64,000 bases of DNA from Nemophila menziesii (lineage: Eukaryota; Streptophyta; Magnoliopsida; Boraginales; Hydrophyllaceae), in assembly GCA_029959085.1 (NCBI GenBank), contig JARWIR010000092.1, forward strand, positions 1,860,001 to 1,924,000, in the 5' to 3' direction. The translations under genes were made by a program, and so were the position numbers. Positions 25,261 through 39,259 of this stretch are shown here, piece after piece (positions within the stretch are counted from its first letter, which is position 1; each line of letters starts with the position of its first letter). The notes under the pieces are model-generated. The model had not been told where the DNA came from. It was given only the letters and a program-made list of their open reading frames with translations, and made no database searches.

Positions 25261-28250
25261 TTAGAATTTAACTTTTAAGCAACCTTTGAATTATATGATT
25301 TTTCACTAAACTTGTAATTTTCCTTAATTTATAAAAAAATTAAATAAAATTTATTTTCTAGGCCTCATTCCTAAAATCATATGCATTATATTTTATGGAG
25401 TCAAATATAAAAACTAAACGAGAATGTTATAGTCTTAGTCACAACCTTAATCAGATTTTTGTAGAATTACTCTCAACCAATTCGATACCAAAAATATTTT
25501 TCTATGTTAGGGACCAATAACCATCTTCTCTAACCTTGCATTATCAATCCTAATTTATATAAATATAATTATCTTATGTTTGATTTTATAACAAGACAAA
25601 GATAACTTCTATTAGTAGATATAAAAATTAAGTACCTTAAGATAATCTAATGATATGAATAAAAAAATTTAATCTTGAGATCTTTTTTGAATGATACCCT
25701 TGGAGGGCTTAACAATGTAGGATTTTCATAGAACAAAAAAATTACCAAATCAAAAAATCATAAATTAAATTGACTAAGTTTGACATAAATTATGTATATT
25801 TTACATGAAAGAAAATCATAAGAGTAAATATCTTTATTTGATATATGTGTCAGTTGCATAATAAGACATACAATATTATTTAGGTATTTTAAAGGCATTC
25901 ACAATAATCACGGTCTTCTAAAAAGATCCTTTAATTTGTGCACCTTTGCCTAGCCGAGGTTCAAAGGTTCGGCATCCACTTCTTTCTTCTCAAATATCAT
26001 GCATTCATTCCCTACCGAGCTCACTTGTATTTGTTATCCCGAGGTCGTGATAAACTTCTACCTAACAAATATACCTTTACATTTTAGTATTTTTAAATCC
26101 TTGAGAACCTTTAGGATTTTGATTTCTCTATTCAAGCCTTACGCCTAATTTTCTTATTTGTACTTATCATGGTTTCTTTTGAGCATATTCCTCAATCAAC
26201 TAATATACCCTATTTTGGATTTAGTACCGATTCGTATGTTAGTTGAGTTGACCTACAACACTATTATTGTTTATTTGTATTCCAAATTTTTGGTTCGCTA
26301 ACACATATCTATTTGGACGCATTCATGCTATTGGAAATAGCGTATATTTATATTGGGTCTTCATTTTTTTCTGAGTTCTTAACCTTGATAGTCTTTTTCT
26401 CCAGTTATCCCTTATACAGAGATCATGTACTTAATCAAGATGACTTAATCTGGCCTTTGTGGAGAATATTTTTATATATTGGCGACATCTTTCATCCCCC
26501 ATATTTATTCCCTTATTTTTAAAGGTGTAATCGCATCTTCTCCTTTAACTTGAAGAGTTGAAATACTGATCATCCAAATGTCTTGCGGTCAACCATCCAA
26601 AGTTATCCTTCCTCTAGAAGGCAACAACTAACTTCTTGTAGATACCAATTAATTTTGGATCTCATCCCCTATTTATTCAATGATTTGGGTTATAGTCCTT
26701 CTGCAAAAGAGGTTGGTGTATACCCAGCCATGTCGAATCTTATCGGCCTTTCAATGAGACTGGAGAAAAAACTCTAGTCCAAACCTAGGGTATGGAGATA
26801 GTTATGTAAATTTTTATTAGTCTATAGATGGCCTATGTCCTTATTTAAATTTGGGTGTCACATGAAAAAACGTGGAACCGAGGTTACCTATGAAAATATT
26901 ATTGCTTGAATGGGATAAGAAGTACAAATTGAGCTTTACCTTTCTTGATTAGATATGGTAAGGAGGTACCCGTACGGTATTTTCATCATAATCTATTAAC
27001 CTTCTTTTCATTGATTCTGGTTCTATTGTCCCCCGACCCTTAAGTAGGATACATGATTTATACACCCTTTTTTAGTTAAATATAGATGTTACCCCTACAA
27101 GGATTTTAATTTCTTTTTATATAGTAGTGAGGAACTCATCAATTTTTGTTACATAGCCTTCAAACCCATATGAAAAGTTTCAATTTCAAGGTGGGTGGTA
27201 TAACTTTTATCCTTATAATAAGAATTTCCATTCTGCCATAATTGATGAGATTTTTTCTAGTAGCCACTTGTGGTATCATTAAATACTTGTTTTTATTCAA
27301 AAACGTTTAGGTTGACCGGTATTTATAGTGTGGGTAGACTTCCCACTCGTCCGAGACGTATCACCTCTCTTACTAAATTTGAGAAAGATCATTACTTGTC
27401 TATTCTAGATACTTATGTATAAATTCTAATGTTTTACGTACTTGAGAATCCAACTATTAGAGATTCTGAGCTTTATCCCTTTATGATTTCACTACAAGAA
27501 GTGATGGTGAAATATCATTCATGTACCAAGAAGAACACTTTAAAAATTGTTGGTCTTATTTTTAGTCTTATTGTTCGCTACAATATTGATTCCATAATTT
27601 ATTATTGTAAAGTTTCGTAAAATACTAAATGACAAAATAGTATAAACTCATAAGTTGTGTAACATATTTGCTACTCACATACCCAAACTTTAATTGTTAT
27701 AATGTTAAAAATTGTGATATATATGATAAGATGTTTAAAAGTTTATATATTATGATTATCGTCATTAATAATGCAAGGTAACCAATATCTATGATTTAAA
27801 ATTAAAGAATGATGATTGGTAAATAATATACTCTAATCAATAGAATCACCTTTGACATGGTCATGCATCAGGAAATTTATGCCATTAATAGAAACATGTA
27901 TGATCTAAGGCTTTAATGAATTACCACTTCAAAAAGTATTGAGATAACTAAGGACACTGGGAATATTGTTAAAAGGATCCATCTAGATGAAAGCCTTCGA
28001 TGAACGGAGAATTTCTATTAATGTTAATGTTGTCATTAATTCTATAGTTGAAATCCCATGGCCCAAGCATACAACAAATGAAGAAGATTTATAATTTGCC
28101 AAGTTTCGATGAATAATTAATGTAAATGGATCCTAGAGGATCGATGAAAATCTGACAAGTTTTATTTTATTCAGCCTTGATATACAAGAGTACCATCTCG
28201 TCCAAAATCTCAAATTAAAGGCATTGAATAATAAAATCGAGTCTAATACT

Positions 28251-31200
28251 AGCAACGGAGTGGATAAGCTTCATAGTCTCTTTTTAACTAATAAGGTAAT
28301 ACTCACAATGAATTGATACATTCAAATCAATTGTAATATAAAAAAAATCATAATTACGAATATAAAACAAAAAAAATGAGGCAACTCATAAAAGGGATCA
28401 AATTTGTTCATCCCATTTGAATACAAATATAAATAAACTTTAGGTACACTAGTACAGGATACATATAATGAAATTATATGACTCAAATCTTGACTGAGAG
28501 AGGGACTCTTCTTTTGTATAACCTATTTTTTCTAAGGATTTTAATCTCATCTCGTCATCAGACAAAGAAGTTCACTTTTTCTAGATCTAGGCCAACTATC
28601 ACTATCTGAAAAATAACCAAATCAATATTTTCCCATCAGACTCAGAAAGACTCGGATCTGAAATAGCACATGTTTGTTGATGTTAAGGAGAGCTTTTTAG
28701 GGTTGTAAGTGAGAAGAGTTTCTATTATCACATCATCACTTGCTTCTTCACCATTATCTTTAATTGGTTAGTGACTAGCTCCTCAGGAAACCTCATTGCC
28801 ACGAAATGCTTGATTAGCATGGAGTTAGAAGCAGCTGTTGATGCGCTTGCCTCTCCATTAAGAATTTTAGGCTTTTGTTCAGGAGGAGATGAACGTAGAT
28901 GCATATAAAGAGGCATGGCCTTTATTTCTAAGTCATCTTTAAAGTCTCAATTCATATTTTCATTCCATGTTTTGTTTCAGGTTCTTTGATAGCTGGCCGT
29001 GGTGGAGAAGTTGAACCTAGTATTTTCAGTTCATCTTCTGTATTGCAATAGAGATTATCACAATCTTCTCCAAATAAAATCCCGTCCATTAGGAATAAAG
29101 TCTTTGTAATGCCAAGCAAGAACCTGAGCTGGCTAAACACTAGCTTCTTCTCCACGTACATCTCAAGCTAGCTATTGCTATTATGAACAATGTAGTCCTA
29201 CATATATATGAGAGAAAGATGAGTATCTCTCTTCTCACCGAGTCCTCTCTCTTTTATAATTGAAAACAGAGAGTTTCTCATTATCATGATATATATGATT
29301 TATTACATGGTAGTTTCTAAATTTAAAAACATCTTCATGTGATTTTTTACAATGTTAAAACTTAAAAGACTTTTTAACCATTACTCAATAGTTCATCACA
29401 AGTTTTCATCTATGACACATAAATTAAGTCAAATAAGATTGATACAAATATATGAATAAAACTTATATACTCCACACAACAAAACTACCAATAAATTTTG
29501 AAAAGATAATTAAATAACATAAGTGGAAGCAATTTGTTTTTGCATATAATATCTATCACACAAAATAACAAAAGATCAAGAAATACATACATGTAATTTG
29601 AAATGAAATGTCCATCGATCTGAGAGATAAAAGATAGTGAATTCATTTTTTCTTTATAATTAAAATTGAGAAATTCATGACAACTGGAAGAAAGTAATCC
29701 TCAAGGAGGAGAAAGAATAAGTTTATGAATCATTAGAAGAGAATGAGATATCAAATAGTTATAAAATCGTGGCGGCGATCAGACCTTAATGGTGATTTTA
29801 CATCTTCAGAATTGAAATTAACGAATTAGGGTTAATGTTCAATAATTTTTTTCTCTTTTTTTATCAGCAAATCAAATTTTTATCAAATGAGGAACCAACA
29901 ACCCATTATCTTTACAATCTTTCAGGCCCATTTAGAACTACTCTACTAGATGAGCCCAACGAGAAAAAACATTAAGTAAAAGACCAAAATTACATCTAAT
30001 TGGACCTACCAACTATTACAAATAAAATTAATCAAGTCCATAGAAGTCTGATTTTTAAACTTTCTTTTCTGCAACCTTATAACTGTTTGAGATATAATGT
30101 TTCCCCAAATTTTTCCTTCATTCAAACCTTATCCTCCATGATTTCTGACCTTCTCTCACACCATATCAAATATACAAGGAGTAAGAACTTACAATTATAC
30201 TTTGTTCATCGGGATTTGAAGTATGATGGCAATCAAATCATTCAAATCAGCTAGTAGATCTATGATTTAGCGTTTTTCAAGTATTTTAACAGTTATCTCC
30301 TAAAGAAAAAGAAACTAATGAAAAATGATTAACTTCTTCAGAACATCTCATACATAACAAGTATATCAGATTAATTTGCTAGGTGATCCTGGACATCTAA
30401 CCATGTAATGAAGGAGTAGCGTGGAACACAACACTTACTCCACTTCACACTCTCTTTCTTTCACTCCATAGTTTCAAGTCATTTGTAGGAGGTAAATTTA
30501 AGTGTTCAAGCCGAGGAAGAATTTTACCTATAAATGGAGGCAATCTCCATCTATCTATCCCAAAGCATGAGCTAACAGTCATATAATAGTTAATGTTTTG
30601 ATTATCAAGCTCAATTTCTTATATTTCTTGTATAATACTTCCATCCAATTACAGATTTGTGTACATTCAACATGATTCATACAATATAAACATATATAAA
30701 TCTCCTTATGGTTGATGTTTTCATATTTAATCTATCAGAGCAACTAAGTATTAATGAAACTCTAATGTTTTAACTATTTGATAAATTAGTATTTTTAAAA
30801 AAATAAACAATGTCATATATTTGTCACTTCACTGTAAAGTATATACGTAATTAAATCAATCATTATTTTTTACTAGTTTTTAAATAACTGATACAAAAAA
30901 AATCAAATAAGAATAAAATCAAACATAAATAAAAATAATATTCAACATATTGTCTATTCTAAATTAATAGACATGTTAAAATCAATACATAATATATAAT
31001 AACTCACGATTTAATATATTAGAATTAAAAAAAAATAATATCATTTTATATTCTTTTTTAATTTTTTCTAATAGTTAATAATTACCAATGTAACACGGAA
31101 TTTTTATTTTATTAAAAAATATTCAATCAGATTTTCAAGTTATATTGGTACTTAAATCATATCCTCGTCAACTCCTCCTATCAAACCCTAAGCTCAATCA

Positions 31201-31908
31201 CCTTTTACATGTATTTACTACACACATAGTATGACAACCTTAATAATTTTAAGAATAAATTTAGAACACTTGGGTCTTGATATTTGTAAATCAACCTTTG
31301 TAGTATGAAAAACATGATGTATTTCTAAATTATGATATATCCTATATATTTAAGTGCTTATAAATAGTTAGGGCCACATTCGGATCAATAGACACATATG
31401 ACTCATATTGAGAATATCAATTGTATAATTTTGTATAACATTATTAATAATACCAAAATTAAATAAACTTCAAACTACCCTCCAATGATAACAAGTGAAT
31501 TCTTCACTGTTAGACACTGTCTAACACAATTTCATTCTATTAAATATATATTTTCAAAAACACATAAGAGAATCTCATATTTAATATTTTCTCTTGGGTT
31601 TAAAATCAAGTAACTTTTAAATTATTTGAGATACATGATGAATTTCTATAATTAAAAATAAATTCTATTTAGAAATAGAACAATTCATGAAAAATATCTA
31701 TCAATGTTTTTAGAAGATAATCTAATCAATTACCATTCAAAACAATTCTTTTTTATTGTAGTCATGATTTGTCTAAAGAACTTCTTTCTTTGTAAAAGTA
31801 TATTTTTCCAGGAGAGAGAGAGAGATGTCAAAATAGATTATAATAATATATTCTTTTGACTAAATTAATAAATGTAATGACATGCATTAATGCATTTAGA
31901 AGTACACT
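28251..31908. repeat. Array 2 unit 1 (3658 bp)
   Basis: Duplicate of array 1 unit 1 at +24482, with one difference seen (C at 29201 where array 1 has T at 4719). Confidence 0.95.
28503..29161 (-). pseudogene. DRM-like UBA-region fragment, array 2 unit 1
   Basis: Copy of 4021-4679 at +24482 with identical frames (28952-29161 and 28728-28916) and identical lesions. Confidence 0.7.
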
Positions 31909-34900
31909 AGCAACGGAGTGGATAAGCTTCATAGTCTCTTTTTAACTAATAAGGTAATACTCACAATGAATTGATACATTCAAATCAATTGTAATATAAA
32001 AAAAATCATAATTACGAATATAAAACAAAAAAAATGAGCCAACTCATAAAAGGGATCAAATTTGTTCATCCCATTTGAATACAAATATAAATAAACTTTA
32101 GGTACACTAGTACAGGATACATATAATGAAATTATATGACTCAAATCTTGACTGAGAGAGGGACTCTTCTTTTGTATAACCTATTTTTTCTAAGGATTTT
32201 AATCTCATCTCGTCATCAGACAAAGAAGTTCACTTTTTCTAGATCTAGGCCAACTATCACTATCTGAAAAATAACCAAATCAATATTTTCCCATCAGACT
32301 CAGAAAGACTCGGATCTGAAATAGCACATGTTTGTTGATGTTAAGGAGAGCTTTTTAGGGTTGTAAGTGAGAAGAGTTTCTATTATCACATCATCACTTG
32401 CTTCTTCACCATTATCTTTAATTGGTTAGTGACTAGCTCCTCAGGAAACCTCATTGCCACGAAATGCTTGATTAGCATGGAGTTAGAAGCAGCTGTTGAT
32501 GCGCTTGCCTCTCCATTAAGAATTTTAGGCTTTTGTTCAGGAGGAGATGAACGTAGATGCATATAAAGAGGCATGGCCTTTATTTCTAAGTCATCTTTAA
32601 AGTCTCAATTCATATTTTCATTCCATGTTTTGTTTCAGGTTCTTTGATAGCTGGCCGTGGTGGAGAAGTTGAACCTAGTATTTTCAGTTCATCTTCTGTA
32701 TTGCAATAGAGATTATCACAATCTTCTCCAAATAAAATCCCTTCCATTAGGAATAAAGTCTTTGTAATGCCAAGCAAGAACCTGAGCTGGCTAAACACTA
32801 GCTTCTTCTCCACGTACATCTCAAGCTAGCTATTGCTATTATGAACAATGTAGTCCTACATATATATGAGAGAAAGATGAGTATCTCTCTTCTCACCGAG
32901 TCCTCTCTCTTTTATAATTGAAAACAGAGAGTTTCTCATTATCATGATATATATGATTTATTACATGGTAGTTTCTAAATTTAAAAACATCTTCATGTGA
33001 TTTTTTACAATGTTAAAACTTAAAAGACTTTTTAACCATTACTCAATAGTTCATCACAAGTTTTCATCTATGACACATAAATTAAGTCAAATAAGATTGA
33101 TACAAATATATGAATAAAACTTATATACTCCACACAACAAAACTACCAATAAATTTTGAAAAGATAATTAAATAACATAAGTGGAAGCAATTTGTTTTTG
33201 CATATAATATCTATCACACAAAATAACAAAAGATCAAGAAATACATACATGTAATTTGAAATGAAATGTCCATCGATCTGAGAGATAAAAGATAGTGAAT
33301 TCATTTTTTCTTTATAATTAAAATTGAGAAATTCATGACAACTGGAAGAAAGTAATCCTCAAGGAGGAGAAAGAATAAGTTTATGAATCATTAGAAGAGA
33401 ATGAGATATCAAATAGTTATAAAATCGTGGCGGCGATCAGACCTTAATGGTGATTTTACATCTTCAGAATTGAAATTAACGAATTAGGGTTAATGTTCAA
33501 TAATTTTTTTCTCTTTTTTTATCAGCAAATCAAATTTTTATCAAATGAGGAACCAACAACCCATTATCTTTACAATCTTTCAGGCCCATTTAGAACTACT
33601 CTACTAGATGAGCCCAACCAGAAAAAACATTAAGTAAAAGACCAAAATTACATCTAATTGGACCTACCAACTATTACAAATAAAATTAATCAAGTCCATA
33701 GAAGTCTGATTTTTAAACTTTCTTTTCTGCAACCTTATAACTGTTTGAGATATAATGTTTCCCCAAATTTTTCCTTCATTCAAACCTTATCCTCCATGAT
33801 TTCTGACCTTCTCTCACACCATATCAAATATACAAGGAGTAAGAACTTACAATTATACTTTGTTCATCGGGATTTGAAGTATGATGGCAATCAAATCATT
33901 CAAATCAGCTAGTAGATCTATGATTTAGCGTTTTTCAAGTATTTTAACAGTTATCTCCTAAAGAAAAAGAAACTAATGAAAAATGATTAACTTCTTCAGA
34001 ACATCTCATACATAACAAGTATATCAGATTAATTTGCTAGGTGATCCTGGACATCTAACCATGTAATGAAGGAGCAGCGTGGAACACAACACTTACTCCA
34101 CTTCACACTCTCTTTCTTTCACTCCATAGTTTCAAGTCATTTGTAGGAGGTAAATTTAAGTGTTCAAGCCGAGGAAGAATTTTACCTATAAATGGAGGCA
34201 ATCTCCATCTATCTATCCCAAAGCATGAGCTAACAGTCATATAATAGTTAATGTTTTGATTATCAAGCCCAATTTCTTATATTTCTTGTATAATACTTCC
34301 ATCCAATTACAGATTTGTGTACATTCAACATGATTCATACAATATAAACATATATAAATCTCCTTATGGTTGATGTTTTCATATTTAATCTATCAGAGCA
34401 ACTAAGTATTAATGAAACTCTAATGTTTTAACTATTTGATAAATTAGTATTTTTAAAAAAATAAACAATGTCATATTTTTGTCACTTCACTGTAAAGTAT
34501 ATACGTAATTAAATCAATCATTATTTTTTACTAGTTTTTAAATAACTGATACAAAAAAAATCAAATAAGAATAAAATCAAACATAAATAAAAATAATATT
34601 CAACATATTGTCTATTCTAAATTAATAGACATGTTAAAATCAATACATAATATATAATAACTCACGATTTAATATATTAGAATTAAAAAAAAATAATATC
34701 ATTTTATATTCTTTTTTAATTTTTTCTAATAGTTAATAATTACCAATGTAACACGGAATTTTTATTTTATTAAAAAATATTCAATCAGATTTTCAAGTTA
34801 TATTAGTACTTAAATCATATTCTCGTCAACTCCTCCTATCAAACCCTAAGCTCAATCACCTTTTACATGTATTTACTACACACATAGTATGACAACCTTA

Positions 34901-35564
34901 ATAATTTTAAGAATAAATTTAGAACACTTGGGTCTTGATATTTGTAAATCAACCTTTGTAGTATGAAAAACATGATGTATTTCTAAATTATGATATATCC
35001 TATATATTTAAGTGCTTATAAATAGTTAGGGCCACATTCGGATCAATAGACACATATGACTCATATTGAGAATATCAATTGTATAATTTTGTATAACATT
35101 ATTAATAATACCAAAATTAAATAAACTTCAAACTACCCTCCAATGATAACAAGTGAATTCTTCACTGTTAGACACTGTCTAACACAATTTCATTCTATTA
35201 AATATATATTTTCAAAAACACATAAGAGAATCTCATATTTAATATTTTCTCTTGGGTTTAAAATCAAGTAACTTTTAAATTATTTGAGATACATGATGAA
35301 TTTCTATAATTAAAAATAAATTCTATTTAGAAATAGAACAATTCATGAAAAATATCTATCAATGTTTTTAGAAGATAATCTAATCAATTACCATTCAAAA
35401 CAATTCTTTTTTATTGTAGTCATGATTTGTCTAAAGAACTTCTTTCTTTGTAAAAGTATATTTTTCCAGGAGAGAGAGAGATGTCAAAATAGATTATAAT
35501 AATATATTCTTTTGACTAAATTAATAAATGTAATGACATGCATTAATGCATTTAGAAGTACACT
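31909..35564. repeat. Array 2 unit 2 (3656 bp)
   Basis: Duplicate of array 1 unit 2 at +24482, with one difference seen (C at 33619 for G at 9137). Confidence 0.95.
32161..32819 (-). pseudogene. DRM-like UBA-region fragment, array 2 unit 2
   Basis: Copy of 7679-8337 at +24482, including the private MEGILFG change. Frames lie at 32610-32819 and 32386-32574. Confidence 0.7.
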
Positions 35565-38500
35565 AGCAACGGAGTGGATAAGCTTCATAGTCTCTTTTTA
35601 ACTAATAAGGTAATACTCACAATGAATTGATACATTCAAATCAATTGTAATATAAAAAAAATCATAATTACGAATATAAAACAAAAAAAATGAGGCAACT
35701 CATAAAAGGGATCAAATTTGTTCATCCCATTTGAATACAAATATAAATAAACTTTAGGTACACTAGTACAGGATACATATAATGAAATTATATGACTCAA
35801 ATCTTGACTGAGAGAGGGACTCTTCTTTTGTATAACCTATTTTTTCTAAGGATTTTAATCTCATCTCGTCATCAGACAAATAAGTTCACTTTTTCTAGAT
35901 CTAGGCCAACTATCACTATCTGAAAAATAACCAAATCAATATTTTCCCATCAGACTCAGAAAGACTCGGATCTGAAATAGCACATGTTTGTTGATGTTAA
36001 GGAGAGCTTTTTAGGGTTGTAAGTGAGAAGAGTTTCTATTATCACATCATCACTTGCTTCTTCACCATTATCTTTAATTGGTTAGTGACTAGCTCCTCAG
36101 GAAACCTCATTGCCACGAAATGCTTGATTAGCATGTAGTTAGAAGCAGCTGTTGATGCGCTTGCCTCTCCATTAAGAATTTTATGCTTTTGTTCAGGAGG
36201 AGATGAACGTAGATGCATATAAAGAGGCATGGCCTTTATTTCTAAGTCATCTTTAAAGTCTCAATTCATATTTTCATTCCATGTTTTGTTTCAGGTTCTT
36301 TGATAGCTGGCCGTGGTGGAGAAGTTGAACCTAGTATTTTCAGTTCATCTTCTGTATTGCAATAGAGATTATCACAATCTTCTCCAAATAAAATCCCGTC
36401 CATTAGGGATAAAGTATTTGTAATGCCAAGCAAGAACCTGAGCTGGCTAAACACTAGCTTCTTCTCCACGTACATCTCAAGCTAGCTATTGCTATTATGA
36501 ACAATGTAGTCCTACATATATATGAGAGAAAGATGAGTATCTCTCTTCTCACCGAGTCCTCTCTCTTTTATAATTGAAAACAGAGAGTTTCTCATTATCA
36601 TGATATATATGATTTATTACATGGTAGTTTCTAAATTTAAAAACATCTTCATGTGATTTTTTACAATGTTAAAACTTAGAAGACTTTTTAACCATTACTC
36701 AATAGTTCATCACAAGTTTTCATCTATGATACATAAATTAATTCAAATAAGATTGGTACAAATATATGAATAAAACTTATATACTCCACACAACAAAACT
36801 ACCAATAAATTTTGAAAAGATAATTAAATAACATAAGTGGAAGCAATTTGTTTTTGCATATAATATCTATCACACAAAATAACAAAAGATCAAGAAATAC
36901 ATACATGTAATTTGAAATGAAATGTCCATCGATCTGAGAGATAAAATATAGTGAATTCATTTTTTCTTTATAATTAAAATTGAGAAATTTGTGACAACTG
37001 GAAGAAAGTAATCCTCAAGGAGGAGAAAGAATAAGTATATGAATCGATTAGAAGAGAATGAGATATCAAATAGTTATCAAATCGTGGCGGCGAAACTTCA
37101 GACCTTAATGGTGATTTTACATCTTCAGAATTGAAATTAACGAATTAGGGTTAATTTTCAATAATTTTTTTCTTTTTTTTATCAGCAAATCAAATTTTTA
37201 TCAAATGAGGAACCAACAACCCATTATCTTTACAATCTTTCAGGCCCATTTAGAACTACTCTACTAGATGAGCCCAACGAGAAAAAACATTAAGTAAAAG
37301 ACCAAAATTACATCTAATTGGATCTACCAACTATTACAAATAAAATTAATCAAGTCCATAGAGGTCTGATTTTTAAACTTTCTTTTCTGCAACCTTATAA
37401 CTGTTTGAGATATAATGTTTCCCCAAATTTTTCCTTCATTCAAACCTTGTCCTCCATGATTTTTGTCCTTCTCTCACACCATATCAAATATACAAGGAGT
37501 AAGAACATACAATTATACTTTGTTCATCGGGATTTGAAGTATGATGGCAATCAAATAATTCAAATCAGCTAGTAGATCTATGATTTAGCGTTTTTCAAGT
37601 ATTTTAACAGTAATCTCCTAAAGAAAAAGAAACTAATGAAAAATGATTAACTTCTTCATAACATCTCATACATAACAAGTATATCAGATTAATTTGCTAG
37701 GTGATCCTGGACATCTAACCATGTAATGAAGGAGCAGCGTGGAACACAACACTTACTCCACTTCACACTCTCTGCATTATGTCTTTTTAAGGGAGAAGCC
37801 CTTACTCTTTCTTTCACTCCATAGTTTCAAGTCATTTGTAGGAGGTAAATTTAAGTGTTCAAGCCGAGGAAGAATTTTACCTATAAATGGAGGAAATCTC
37901 CATCTATCTCTCCCGAAGCATGAGCTAACAGTCATTTAATAGTTAATGTTTTGATTATCAAGCTCAATTTCTTATATTTCTTGTATAATACTCCCATCCA
38001 ATTACAGATTTGTGTACATTCAACATGATTCATACAATATAAACATATATAAATCTCCTTATGGATGATGTTTTCATATTTAATCTATCAGAGCAACTAA
38101 GTATTAATGAAACTCTAATGTTTTAACTATTTGATAAATTAGTATTTTTTAAAAAATAAACAATGTCATGTATTTGTCACTTCACTGTAAAGTATATACG
38201 TAATTAAATAAATCATTATTTTTTACTAGTTTTTAAATAACTGATACAAAAAAATCAAATAAGAATAAATAAAAACATAAATAAAAATAATATTCAACAT
38301 ATTGTCTATTCTAAATTAATAGACATGTTAAAATCAATGCATAATATATAATAACTCACAATTTAATATATTAGAATAAAAAAAATTATATCATTTTATA
38401 TTCTTTTTTAATTTTTTCTAATAGTTAATAATTACCAATGTAACACGGAATTTTTATTTTATTAAAAAAAATATTCACTCAGATTTTAAGTTATATTGGT

Positions 38501-39259
38501 ACTTAAATCATATCCTCGTCAACTCCTCCTATCAAACCCTAAGCTCAATCACCTTTTACATGTATTTACTACACACATAGTATGACAACCTTAATAATTT
38601 TAAGAATAAATTTAGAACACTTGGGTCTTGATATTTATAAATCAACCTTTGTAGTATGAAAAACTTGATGTATTTCTACATTATGATATATCCTATATAT
38701 TTAACTGCTTATAAATAGTTAGGACCACATTCGGATCAATAGACACATATGACTCATATTGAGAATATCAATTGTATAATTCTGTATAACATTATTAATA
38801 ATACCAATATTAAATAAACTTCAAACTACCCTCCAACGATAACAAGTGAATTCTTCACTGTTAGACACTGTCTAACACAATTTCATTCTATTAAATATAT
38901 ATTTTCAAAAACACATAAGAGAATCTCATATTTAATATTTTCTCTTGGGTTTAAAATCAAGTAACTTTTAAATTATTTGAGATACGTGATGAATTACTAT
39001 AATTAAAAATAAATTCTATTTAGAAATAGAACAATTCAAGAAAAATATCTATCAATGTTTTTAGAAGATAATCTAATCAATTACCATTCAAAACAATTCT
39101 TTTTTCCTTTAGTCATGATTTGTCTAAAGAACTTCTTTCTTTGTAAAAGTATATTTTTCCAGGATAGAGAGAGAGATGTCAAAATAGGTTATAATAATAT
39201 ATTCTTTTGACTAAATTAATAAATGTAATGCCATGCATTAATGCATTTAGAAGTACACT
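35565..39259. repeat. Array 2 unit 3 (3695 bp)
   Basis: Duplicate of array 1 unit 3 at +24482, with one difference seen (C at 36930 for T at 12448). Confidence 0.95.
35817..36475 (-). pseudogene. DRM-like UBA-region fragment, array 2 unit 3
   Basis: Copy of 11335-11993 at +24482 with the same frameshifts. Frames lie at 36266-36475 and 36042-36230. Confidence 0.7.

Larger units (their letters stand above)
22371..28250. repeat. Spacer copy 2 (complete, 5.88 kb)
   Basis: This is the only spacer copy bounded on both sides by arrays. Its left 2.1 kb (22371-24482) is repeated at 57917-60073. Its right 3.77 kb repeats 1-3768. It contains a short AT microsatellite (22922-22947), an exon-like minus-strand frame (22451-22609), and two diverged copies of an older repeat (from 24266 and from 27549). 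No promoter, RNA gene or complete coding region can be supported in it. Confidence 0.93.
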
